Assembly (NCBI GenBank): GCA_949358305.1
Contig: OX442314.1
Span: 2,545,087 to 2,609,086, forward strand
Length of the DNA stretch: 64,000 bases
Source: Strigamia acuminata
Lineage: Eukaryota > Arthropoda > Chilopoda > Geophilomorpha > Linotaeniidae
Direction of reading: 5' to 3'
Shown here: positions 23,730-32,196 of the stretch, one piece after another
Layout: the number at the start of each line of letters is the position of its first letter
How positions within the stretch are numbered: position 1 is the first letter of the stretch
The notes under the pieces: model-generated
What the model was told of the DNA's origin: nothing
Database searches by the model: none
What the model saw: the letters and a program-made list of their open reading frames with translations, nothing else
Translations under genes and position numbers: made by a program

Positions 23730-26700
23730 ATGAATAGATACAAAGTCAAGAAATGTGTAGAGTTTTTAAAAGGAAAAAGAGAAAGTGGACAACTATCTAA
23801 GGATTTTAAGTTACACATCAAGTTGGAACAACTCTTGGCAAAATGCCGAGAATATGATGATTTTGTGAACATTGAGCCTCGGCCGTATTACCTTTTCAAA
23901 AATATCTTTGACGGACAAGTGCTTGATTACATTGTCGAATTCGACGAAAGGATTTTTGACATAGAAGACGTGATGAAAGACGCTACTCCAAATATCCGTG
24001 CATTGGCAGCAGAAGTTGCAGCCAGCATGAATTCGTGCAAAGTGAGCGTTATGATGCTATTGAGATATCGGCATTCCCTGAGGACGACGACTGATCAACA
24101 TTATTGGTACCGGGCCGATCCGTTCGTGATGCATTCGGACGATGTTGACCACATTCTGGATTCAGCTGCGAAACAACTGGCCATACAAAATGCCGAATTT
24201 GTCGAAACTCACGACTATTTATATTACCTTTGTGTGGACGAGATTAAAATTGGTTTTGGTGCTTTACACCAGAAAGGTGGATGGTATAAAGATGTTCCGT
24301 CATTTCCGTTGAGTTTGAACAACGATTTACCGGCCGTCATTTGCAATAAGAAAGCCGTGTTAACATTTAAAATTGAGTTGCAAAAGTCTTTTGTTTGGGC
24401 CGTTCTTGCATCTTTACATCCTGTAGCCAATAATGCTGAACGCATAATTAATTACTTGAAGTATGAGCACGAATTGAACTTGCAAGGCTTTGAATTTCCG
24501 TTGACTTACAGAAACGTAGAAAAATTCCAGTTGCAGAATCCCGATATCGAAGTGACTATTTATTTTTGGGACAGCAATCATGTGCAAAGATATGTGACCG
24601 TTCACAGAAACAGGAAACATCACGTCGATCTATTCTTCTACGGAAACAACTGCTACGGACATGTGAGGAATCTAAAACGTTTGCTCGGATATTTTCCGTG
24701 TCATTACTGCGACAACCAATTCAAGAGCATTGTGGGTAGAGACAAACACTTGACAGTATTCCACTCCGTTCCCGAAGAAGAAGAATCGTCATATCAGGAA
24801 CTGGATGAACATCTGCGCAGCAAAAAGGCAGTGGTAAATGTCCAGAACTCGGATCAGAAAAGTTTTTTGTGGTCCATATTGGCTGCCTTGTATCCGGCAC
24901 CCGATAATGTATGCAGAACGGGTTATTACGTACAGTTTATGGACAAACTCAATCTCGAAGGGCTAGTTTTTCCTGTGGGGGCGAAAGAAGTGCTTACGTT
25001 CGAAAGACGAAATGAAAGTTTGAACATTAATGTATTTGCTTTGCTGCCCACGTCACGAATTGTTCCGATAAAAGTGAATATTCAGACGAACCGCCTTACC
25101 ACTATTAACCTACTGAAGAAACGGAATCATTACATGTGGATCAAGGATTTCTCACGACTCATGAGCGTCAGCGATGGCAACAAGCGGTATTATTGCATGA
25201 ATTGTATGAACGGGTATTCCAGCGCCAAAGTGCTAGTTAAACATAAACATTACTGCGGAAAAAACACTCCTTCCGCCACTAAATGTCCTAAAGAAGGAAC
25301 AATCTGTACGTTCAAGAGTGAGAAAAAAAAATATCCTTTACCGTACGTTTGCTACGCTGATTTCGAAGCATTCTTAGTGCCTGAAGTGGAGACCGAACCC
25401 ACTTTACATTCGGACACCATTAATTCTCACGTTCCGTGTGGTTATTCTTTTAAAGTGGTGTGCACGGAGAACGAAGCTTATTCCAGACCGTTACAGCTGT
25501 ACAGAGGTCCGGATGCCGTCGATCATTTTTTGCAATCGTTGCGTGCAGAAATTAAAGCCGTGGTTTGTCAATTTTCCCAATTGGAAAGACAATTCGATAC
25601 CAAAATGATGACTCCACTTGAATGGAACGCATTTAGAAATGCAACAACTTGTTTCTTATGCGATGGCGAGTTCTCCAAAGCTGAAGGATGGACTAAAGTC
25701 TTGGATCACAACCATTTCACTGGAAAGTTTCGCGGAGCCGCACATGGCAAATGTAACCTCAACTACCATTGGCGGAGATCTGTGCCGGTAGTTTTCCATA
25801 ATGGGAAAAGGTATGATTTTCATTTAATATTCCCACATTTGACCGTCGAGACAGAAAAAGTGAACGTCATCGCCGAAAACTCGGAATTATACAAATCTTT
25901 CACGCTGAGAATCAATACCAGCGATGATCCAAAAGTGCCCCGTAAAGTTACGTTAAAATTCTTGGATAGTTTCCAATTTCTCGCGAGCAGTTTATCCAAT
26001 TTGGCTAAAAATTTAGAGAAGTCGCAGTTTGCTGTATTTCGAAGCGAGTTTAAGGGCGAGGAAATTGATTTTCTTTTGAGGAAAGGAGTATACCCGTACA
26101 AATATATGACTGGTTGGTCAAAATTTCTAGAAGATAAACTTCCGCCGATAGAAGAATTTGAGAACATATCCGCCGATGAATACCAATATGCTCAGTTAGT
26201 TTGGAATACGTTAGGGATTAAAAACATGGGCGAATATCACGATTTGTATCTGAAGACTGATACTCTGTTGTTGGCGGATATATTCGAGCAGTTTAGGAAA
26301 ATGTGTTTGAATCACTACAAGCTGGACCCCTGTCATTATATCACGTTTCCGAGTCTGTCTTGGGACGCAGCACTGCTCATCACCAAAGTTAAATTGGAGC
26401 TTCTGTCTGATCCAGATATGTACATGTTTGTCGAACAAGGAATAAGAGGCGGTGTTGCCACAATCAGTCAACGCTATGCCAAAGCTAATAACCCTCTTCT
26501 GGCATCGGGATACGATTGTGAGAAACCAGAGAGTTACATCGTCTATTTGGATGCGAATTCCATGTATTCCTGGGCAATGAGCAAACCGTTACCCGTTGGC
26601 AACTTTGCCTTCGACGATAATTTAGCCGAATGGACGCAAGAAAGGATTTTGAAAATGGGAGAGAACGATACGATGGGATGCATCTTGGAAGTGGATTTGG

Positions 26701-27743
26701 GATATCCGCAAGAACTGCACTTGGCCCACAATTGTCTGCCTTTGGCTCCGGAAATGATACGTTCAGCGGACGACACTTGTCCCAGATTAATCCCGCATTT
26801 GCAAGGTCGTTGTAATTACATTCTGCATTACAGAGCTCTGCAATTGTACTTGTCCCTGGGCATGACGTTGATGAAAATAAAAAAAGTGCTGACGTTTGAG
26901 CAAAAACCATGGCTGGCCAAGTATATCGAACTGAATATTGAGAAACGGAAGTCCGCTACCAGTGATTTTGAGCAGGAATTAGCGAAATTAGCTAACAATT
27001 CGGTCTTTGGAAAAACCTTGCAGGACGTGAGGAAATATAGACAATTTTATCTGGTGAATAATCAGAAAGACTGGGATAAACACCTCAACCACGCCGGTTA
27101 CAAAGGATATAAAGCCTTGAATAGTAATCTGATGTTGGTTGAACGTCGTAAGCTGGAATTGACGTTAGACAAACCTATTTACAGCGGATTAACTATCCTG
27201 GACTTGTCTAAATGCTTGCTATATGACTTTCATTACAACGTCATGAAAAAAAAATTCTCAGACAAGCTGAGATTGCTGATGACGGATACGGATAGTTTGA
27301 TGTATGAAATAGAAGCTCCGTCGGTCTACTCGTTCTTCAGAGAAGAAATACCAGAAGTGATGGATCTGTCTAATTACGACCCACCTGATGGCAGAAACAG
27401 GCGTGTCATAGGATGCTTCAAAGACGAGACTGCCGGCGAGCCGATAGAAGAGTTTGTAGGGCTAAGAGCCAAATGTTACGCTTATAACGTGAACGGGAAA
27501 ACGAGCATGCGATGTAAAGGCATAAAGAAAGCCGTCGTGGAGCAAGAGCTGGACTTGGAGGCGTACAAGAAGATATTGTTCGGAGAACGGGAGGCCCACA
27601 GATTGAAATTTGAAACGATCAAATCAAAACTGCACGTTCTCACAACGGTCGAGGTGGACAAATTGGCATTGTCAGCGAAAGACAAGAAGCGAGTGATATT
27701 AGATGATTGTATTCATACCAAAGCTTATGGTTATGTTGAGTAA
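23730..27743 (+). CDS. Protein-primed family B DNA polymerase (pPolB) of the Polinton
   Basis: Replicates the element, probably by protein priming at the inverted-repeat ends. The first ATG is at 23730 (an upstream GTG at 23721 is less likely), giving about 1337 residues. The N-terminal half has two related modules (KSFVWAVLASLHP near 220 and KSFLWSILAALYP near 377), each followed by a C2H2-like finger (near 322 and 490). The 3'-5' exonuclease motifs are YADFEAF (about 542), HNGKRYDFHL (about 690) and YLKTDTLLLAD (about 840). An endonuclease-VII-like C-C-DHNH-TG motif (about 645-670) sits inside the exonuclease region. Polymerase motif A is LDANSMYSWAM (about 940), motif B KLANNSVFGK (about 1087) and motif C MTDTDSLMY (about 1185). 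All key acidic residues are present. It ends four bases before the convergent fibre-like gene. Confidence 0.95.
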   Translation: MNRYKVKKCVEFLKGKRESGQLSKDFKLHIKLEQLLAKCREYDDFVNIEPRPYYLFKNIFDGQVLDYIVEFDERIFDIEDVMKDATPNIRALAAEVAASMNSCKVSVMMLLRYRHSLRTTTDQHYWYRADPFVMHSDDVDHILDSAAKQLAIQNAEFVETHDYLYYLCVDEIKIGFGALHQKGGWYKDVPSFPLSLNNDLPAVICNKKAVLTFKIELQKSFVWAVLASLHPVANNAERIINYLKYEHELNLQGFEFPLTYRNVEKFQLQNPDIEVTIYFWDSNHVQRYVTVHRNRKHHVDLFFYGNNCYGHVRNLKRLLGYFPCHYCDNQFKSIVGRDKHLTVFHSVPEEEESSYQELDEHLRSKKAVVNVQNSDQKSFLWSILAALYPAPDNVCRTGYYVQFMDKLNLEGLVFPVGAKEVLTFERRNESLNINVFALLPTSRIVPIKVNIQTNRLTTINLLKKRNHYMWIKDFSRLMSVSDGNKRYYCMNCMNGYSSAKVLVKHKHYCGKNTPSATKCPKEGTICTFKSEKKKYPLPYVCYADFEAFLVPEVETEPTLHSDTINSHVPCGYSFKVVCTENEAYSRPLQLYRGPDAVDHFLQSLRAEIKAVVCQFSQLERQFDTKMMTPLEWNAFRNATTCFLCDGEFSKAEGWTKVLDHNHFTGKFRGAAHGKCNLNYHWRRSVPVVFHNGKRYDFHLIFPHLTVETEKVNVIAENSELYKSFTLRINTSDDPKVPRKVTLKFLDSFQFLASSLSNLAKNLEKSQFAVFRSEFKGEEIDFLLRKGVYPYKYMTGWSKFLEDKLPPIEEFENISADEYQYAQLVWNTLGIKNMGEYHDLYLKTDTLLLADIFEQFRKMCLNHYKLDPCHYITFPSLSWDAALLITKVKLELLSDPDMYMFVEQGIRGGVATISQRYAKANNPLLASGYDCEKPESYIVYLDANSMYSWAMSKPLPVGNFAFDDNLAEWTQERILKMGENDTMGCILEVDLGYPQELHLAHNCLPLAPEMIRSADDTCPRLIPHLQGRCNYILHYRALQLYLSLGMTLMKIKKVLTFEQKPWLAKYIELNIEKRKSATSDFEQELAKLANNSVFGKTLQDVRKYRQFYLVNNQKDWDKHLNHAGYKGYKALNSNLMLVERRKLELTLDKPIYSGLTILDLSKCLLYDFHYNVMKKKFSDKLRLLMTDTDSLMYEIEAPSVYSFFREEIPEVMDLSNYDPPDGRNRRVIGCFKDETAGEPIEEFVGLRAKCYAYNVNGKTSMRCKGIKKAVVEQELDLEAYKKILFGEREAHRLKFETIKSKLHVLTTVEVDKLALSAKDKKRVILDDCIHTKAYGYVE

Positions 27744-27747
27744 AATG

Positions 27748-29088
27748 TTAATCATTAAACAAATTAAAGTGAACAAACACTTGATACGTTAGTGGTATTT
27801 TACCAACTTCTTCTGCTTGCCCTATAACCAAGAGCGTTTCTCTAGCATTTATTTTTACCGGAGGTTCGCAAACATGATTCCAGAAAAACTTAGTGGCATC
27901 TGCAAGGAGGTCAATGTCAGCAATCTCAACAAACTCAAAGTCATCCGCCAAAGAGAAATAACCAATTACTATGTTTCTAATGTGAACTTCTGGATATACT
28001 TCAGCTGAATGCATGTTGTGCGACAAAACATTTATTTGTGTAATTTCACATCTTTTAAATGTTGTAAATTCTGATGTTTCTTTATCATCATAAGAGAAAG
28101 TTACTCCTCCTTTCTCGTTGACTGGTTGATAATTTTCAAATTTCACAATATATTTTTCAACTTGTCTGATGTGCTCTAGTTCTGCATTCACTTCATGCAT
28201 TGCTGTAATTTGCACATCATCTTGTAACCTCTGTTCATCCGCATTAATCTGTATTGTCTGTTTGATGTGTTCTATTTCTGTAGCCATTTCAATCTTATAT
28301 GCATCTAGCATTGCTTTAACTTGCTCATCATCTTGTAAACTCTGTTTCTGCTCTGTTTCTGAGATTATTTTAGCCTTATATGTATCTAGCATTGCTTTAA
28401 CTCGCTCATCATCTTGTAAACTCTGTTTAATATGTACGATTTCTGCAGCCATTTCGGCCTTATGTGTATCTAGCATTGCTTTAACTCGCTCATCATCCTG
28501 CAAACTCTGTTTGTTGTGCTCTATTTCCGCAATTATTTCAGCCTCATATGTTTCTATCATTGCTTTAACTCGCTCATCATCCTGTAAACTCTGTTTGATG
28601 CGTTCTATTTCTGCAGTCATTTCAGCCTTATGTGCATCTATGCTCGCTTGAATTTGCACATCATCCTGTAAACTCTGTTTGATGTGCTCTATTTCTGCAG
28701 TCATTTCAGCCTTAATTTGTCCATCATCCTGTAAACTCTGTTTGATTTGCTCTATTTCGTCAGCTATTTCTGTCTTATGTGCATCTATGTTTGCTTTAAC
28801 TCGCACATCGTGCTCTAAACTCTGTTTAATATGATCGTCAACTCGAGATTTCATATCATCCATAAGCGTAGCAGTGCCTGCAGCTGCCGGGTCTGGTATT
28901 CCGACGTTAAAATCTTTTTTTAGTTGAGCGATATCGTTTCTGTGGCCGAACACCATTCGCCTAATCTGCTCTTGTTCGTCATGCGTTAAATTACTTCCGT
29001 CTCGTTTGGCAATTTTGCGTGGGGTCAGTCCAAATCTATGCACTGGATTTAAGTGGAAGTCGTCTCTCGCCTTATTAATGCTCCCCAT
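27748..29088 (-). CDS. Coiled-coil repeat protein, candidate fibre/receptor-binding protein
   Basis: The ATG at 29088 is directly preceded by an A-run (minus strand attaaaaaaATG), giving about 446 residues. A short N-terminal head is followed from about residue 75 to 310 by roughly eight repeats of about 28 residues (four heptads) built on IKQSLQDDERVKAM, a strong coiled coil. The last 135 residues lose the heptads and look beta-rich (VTFSYDDKETSEFTTFKRC), ending FVHFNLFND. Head, coiled-coil shaft and C-terminal beta domain is the plan of trimeric viral fibres. I do not recognise the family by sequence. It lies at the end of the leftward structural-gene block, and its first 40 bases overlap the protease gene. 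Confidence 0.75.
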   Translation of the reverse strand: MGSINKARDDFHLNPVHRFGLTPRKIAKRDGSNLTHDEQEQIRRMVFGHRNDIAQLKKDFNVGIPDPAAAGTATLMDDMKSRVDDHIKQSLEHDVRVKANIDAHKTEIADEIEQIKQSLQDDGQIKAEMTAEIEHIKQSLQDDVQIQASIDAHKAEMTAEIERIKQSLQDDERVKAMIETYEAEIIAEIEHNKQSLQDDERVKAMLDTHKAEMAAEIVHIKQSLQDDERVKAMLDTYKAKIISETEQKQSLQDDEQVKAMLDAYKIEMATEIEHIKQTIQINADEQRLQDDVQITAMHEVNAELEHIRQVEKYIVKFENYQPVNEKGGVTFSYDDKETSEFTTFKRCEITQINVLSHNMHSAEVYPEVHIRNIVIGYFSLADDFEFVEIADIDLLADATKFFWNHVCEPPVKINARETLLVIGQAEEVGKIPLTYQVFVHFNLFND

Positions 29089-29399
29089 TTTTTTAATACG
29101 AACAAACACAAATGTCCGCACGTGACTTCGTCAAACGATTGATATTGATAAACGTTATATTTTATATTGTCTCCCAGGTAACGGTACAATTCAATAGGAG
29201 GTGGAAGATCGCCGAAACTATCAAAGTATAATTTATCTCGCTTATTTTTAGCGTACGCCACCCAATGGCTACCACTTTGCAGATGCTTATTCAAATTAAC
29301 AATCCCACATTCGAAGGGTCTGGCTTTGACGGGCAACGTGTCTCTGGAGAACACGCCTCTGAAGAATGGAATATTCATTCGTCTAGCCAATTTGCCCAA
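29049..29399 (-). CDS. Adenain-like cysteine protease (PRO 1)
   Basis: Processes capsid precursors in adenoviruses and, by inference, in Polintons. Visible are the histidine in GSHWVAY, the acidic site in LYFDSFGDLPPP and the cysteine in VTCGHLCLFVL, in the right order and spacing. The N-terminal RGVFSRDTLP resembles the start of other Polinton proteases. The only ATG in the conserved part is at 29378, but homology-like sequence (LARRMN) and an open frame extend upstream to at least 29460 without an ATG. Thus the start may lie in another exon, or arise by frameshifting from the minor capsid gene just upstream. A second protease of the same family is at 35563. Confidence 0.88.
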   Translation of the reverse strand: MGKLARRMNIPFFRGVFSRDTLPVKARPFECGIVNLNKHLQSGSHWVAYAKNKRDKLYFDSFGDLPPPIELYRYLGDNIKYNVYQYQSFDEVTCGHLCLFVLKKWGALIRRETTST

Positions 29400-29422
29400 T
29401 TGCAGGGAATCCAGCGGTTGAA

Positions 29423-29812
29423 TTATTGCCCCATCTTTCCCGCCGCCGACGAGCCGTACGGTTTCAAGTAGAAACCTTTTCCAGTTTTGCGAATCCGTAA
29501 TTTTTTTTTTAACGACTGTCGTAGACCTTTGCCTTCGGTGGCTAGATTGTGGCGCTTGGCTTCATCGACCATTTCCTTATTTGTTTTTGCCGAGTCTACG
29601 GCTTTAGCGATCCCTGCCGCACCTCCAGCCAGTCCACCCAATGCCCCCAATAATGGAAGCAGCAATGGAAAGAATCCACCAGTTTGTCTAACCTGTTTCG
29701 TAGGTATGCTTAAAGTCATTCCTTTCTTTTTAGAACCGGCTTTTTTGATCTTATTTATCTGTCTATCAGTAAGAGACAAGCCATGATTGCCGTTCAATTG
29801 TTTATACTTCAA
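29423..29812 (-). CDS. Adenovirus pX/pVI-like minor capsid protein of the Polinton
   Basis: The product has LSLTDRQINKIKKAG, then the basic KKKGMTLSIPTKQ, a hydrophobic amphipathic stretch (GGFFPLLLPLLGALGG to AGIAKAV) and a basic C-terminus (KKKLRIRKTGKGFYL). This matches the small hydrophobic protein widely found in Polintons and likened to adenovirus core/lytic proteins. The frame is open further upstream to a TAA near 29880, but no ATG precedes the conserved start, so the initiation point is uncertain (the boundary given begins at a TTG). It precedes and nearly abuts the protease gene. Confidence 0.75.
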   Translation of the reverse strand: MKYKQLNGNHGLSLTDRQINKIKKAGSKKKGMTLSIPTKQVRQTGGFFPLLLPLLGALGGLAGGAAGIAKAVDSAKTNKEMVDEAKRHNLATEGKGLRQSLKKKLRIRKTGKGFYLKPYGSSAAGKMGQ

Positions 29813-29922
29813 TCTTAAATGTAAGGGTATCCTTTTTTTTGATGGATTTGGATACCTTTCGTTGCTGATTGGGGGTTAACGCTACCTTATGTATTTTATA
29901 CATCTCTTATTTTTTTATAACT

Positions 29923-31245
29923 TTAATATAACACTTCGATTTTGCCTTTGTCCAATTTCATATTCATCAACCTGTCACCTATTATCAAAGCGTAGGCTTT
30001 AGTATTGGCCGGGACTGCCGTTTCAAATTTCATTTTTATTTGCACGTCAATTATGCCGGTTTTCAACCTCTCGCTCTGTTTTGAGCAATCGATCACGATC
30101 AGCGGGTAAAGTTTCGCATAATCCCACGCGTTGAACATTATATCGGATGCGCCGTAATAATCTTTCCTAAATTGGATGCATGATTCCAGAAACCTACTGA
30201 AATTACTATTTTCAAAGTTCTCATTCGAGTCTAAATAGGGGTACCGCTCGGAGTTCAGGAACGCATGAACTTCGTTGACTTTAACGGTGTCGAATATCGC
30301 CGTATTTTTGGTTTGGTCGTTTCTTTTATCGGTCTGAAATCCGACGATGATGTACCGCGGTTTCTCGGAAGTGCTGGTGGTTACCACTCGCCAGGCATGC
30401 TCCGTGGTTTGGGGCAAGTCCGACATTTCGAACGACCAATGGCGGAACGCTAATGGAATATTCACGCCTCTATCCATGGCTGCGAGCAGTCGACTCTTTT
30501 GCACGTCGGATGGAATCACGTGCGGCATTAACCAATATAGTTGTTGGAGAACTATTTTACCTTCGGGTATGGCTTGCGCGGCTCCAGCCACAGTTTTGGT
30601 CGCGGCTTTAAAAATGGCATCATCGTTGTGCGTTCTCATCAAAGTTAAAACTTGTTTGGCTCCGTAAATGACTTTGTTATAGTCTTCAAAAAATCCCATC
30701 AGATGGGTCAGTGGCACTAACAACGAAAAGGTGCCGTGCTTTTTAGGCAGCAAGTTGTATAACCTGCGCCGTTCCTCAAATCCGGGATTGTCGAGATCCA
30801 CTGATTTGCCGGACTTGTGGTCGGGTAACCAGCCCATATTTTCGATCGCGTTTTGGTGATTGTGATACGTCAAAGCGCCTTTCATAGTGGTGGCATAGCC
30901 CGGGTAATTAATCTCGTCGATTAGTTTATCTCCGATGTGATATTTCAGGTTGCTGAAGAGAAAAGGCATGAAATTATTCACTAGCGTTGCCGCATCATCG
31001 GTGTCTTTTCCCTCCGACGCATATTCTGTTCCATCATTCTTTGTCAACTGCCCCGTTACGCATACGTAACTTTTATGGGGGTGTGTCCAGATATCTTCGT
31101 TCTGTATGATTAGGCGAATTTCAGAGTTCACATTATTCAAATTTGTCCCAATAATCGGGTGATACTCGTGGTATCTGTATGCATTTACGGATTCGTCGAT
31201 GACGAACGGTTGTTCGACGTCTAAATAATTTTCAGCGACTTGCAT
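29923..31245 (-). CDS. Double-jelly-roll major capsid protein
   Basis: 440 residues from the ATG at 31245. The sequence carries the conserved blocks of Polinton major capsid proteins: LLVPLTHLMGFFEDYNKVIYGAKQ compressed around residue 180 (quoted here only as LTHLMGFFEDY), WLMPHVIPSD near 240, the PRYIIVGFQTDK block near 300 and a C-terminal PLIVIDCSKQ...LIIGDRL. By family knowledge it forms hexon-like capsomers. The length is normal and there are no breaks. An A-run lies about 14 bases upstream of the start. It is the largest structural gene of the leftward block. Confidence 0.93.
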   Translation of the reverse strand: MQVAENYLDVEQPFVIDESVNAYRYHEYHPIIGTNLNNVNSEIRLIIQNEDIWTHPHKSYVCVTGQLTKNDGTEYASEGKDTDDAATLVNNFMPFLFSNLKYHIGDKLIDEINYPGYATTMKGALTYHNHQNAIENMGWLPDHKSGKSVDLDNPGFEERRRLYNLLPKKHGTFSLLVPLTHLMGFFEDYNKVIYGAKQVLTLMRTHNDDAIFKAATKTVAGAAQAIPEGKIVLQQLYWLMPHVIPSDVQKSRLLAAMDRGVNIPLAFRHWSFEMSDLPQTTEHAWRVVTTSTSEKPRYIIVGFQTDKRNDQTKNTAIFDTVKVNEVHAFLNSERYPYLDSNENFENSNFSRFLESCIQFRKDYYGASDIMFNAWDYAKLYPLIVIDCSKQSERLKTGIIDVQIKMKFETAVPANTKAYALIIGDRLMNMKLDKGKIEVLY

Positions 31246-31289
31246 AGTTGCTATTTTTTAATTACGTAATATATATATATATATTTTTT

Positions 31290-31445
31290 TTAAAAAGAGT
31301 TTATGTAATCTCGGTTATCGGCACGAAGCGAAGCTACTTTCATTTCCACATTGCCACCGCCTCTCATAGCCTGTTCTATTGTAGGGTTCTCTTTCGTGAC
31401 GACATAATGCGTCGTAATATTTTTTTTCTTAAATATAATCGGCAT
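31290..31445 (-). CDS. 51-residue orphan ORF between the two capsid genes
   Basis: The ATG at 31445 and stop at 31292-31290 give a small basic protein (starts MPIIFKKKNITT, ends DYINSF). It sits in the 208-base gap between major capsid and penton-like genes, in the same direction, with an A-run (taaaaaaataag) before the ATG as in its neighbours. I know no domain for it. Confidence 0.5.
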   Translation of the reverse strand: MPIIFKKKNITTHYVVTKENPTIEQAMRGGGNVEMKVASLRADNRDYINSF

Positions 31446-31454
31446 CTTATTTTT

Positions 31455-32186
31455 TTAAACTGACGTTTTTCTTCTCAAATGGAACCGCGCGGTAAAAACT
31501 TCCCCTCTGAGATCGATGGGTTTACTATCTTGATCGGTCAACCATATCCTGACTTCGTGAATTTTGGATTGATTTTTTACCGGCAAGTACAGTATGTTAT
31601 TCGGCATTTCGACTATTTTGAAACCGGCCGGAACGTTCGGAAAAAACGCGTAAATAATCGGAGATGCTTCGCCGTTCAAGTACGAATCGGTAATTAAATC
31701 GCAGTGCACCAGTATGGTGTTTATGTGGAAAATGTTAACGGGATTGACCGACTCGCTGGTTCCAGCCGTATATTCACGTTTTTCAAATCCAAATAAATGA
31801 GCCATGTTATTCTCGTGCGTGAAATCTACGGCATATTCCATTTGACTTATCGTCAACGTTGTGGATAAAGTGTTAATATTCTCTTTTATGTCGATGAACG
31901 GTAGATCACTGTTTTGGTCCCAATGTCCTCTCGCTTTCATCTCGGTATGTAATCGAGCGATAATGTCGACGAGTTCGTAACTACCAGGTGGGAAAGTAAT
32001 GATGAGCGATGTTTTTGTTTTATCGATCGAATACACGAATACGTTGTTATTCTCGGTGATATTTGGCATTGAATTAAAAGTCTCCAGACTCACTAATCCC
32101 AATTCAAATTCATCCTCGCCCAGTAATAAAGGCGACGAGAATGTGGTGAGAAAATCAGTCTTTGTGCTACTCAATACAATAGACAT
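31455..32186 (-). CDS. Penton-like minor capsid protein (single jelly roll)
   Basis: The ATG at 32186 gives about 243 residues. The N-terminal pattern (SSTKTDFLTTF, then EFELGLVSLETFNSMPNI) followed by alternating beta-strand-like segments and a long C-terminal beta region is that of the Polinton minor capsid protein thought to form pentameric vertices. An A-run of eight lies four bases upstream of the start. It is ten bases downstream of the DUF8207-like gene. Confidence 0.85.
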   Translation of the reverse strand: MSIVLSSTKTDFLTTFSSPLLLGEDEFELGLVSLETFNSMPNITENNNVFVYSIDKTKTSLIITFPPGSYELVDIIARLHTEMKARGHWDQNSDLPFIDIKENINTLSTTLTISQMEYAVDFTHENNMAHLFGFEKREYTAGTSESVNPVNIFHINTILVHCDLITDSYLNGEASPIIYAFFPNVPAGFKIVEMPNNILYLPVKNQSKIHEVRIWLTDQDSKPIDLRGEVFTARFHLRRKTSV

Positions 32187-32196
32187 GTTGTTTTTT

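Noticed and set aside
28169-28651. Ser/Cys-rich ORF on the plus strand
   Set aside because: It is the opposite-strand shadow of the fibre-like coiled-coil repeats.
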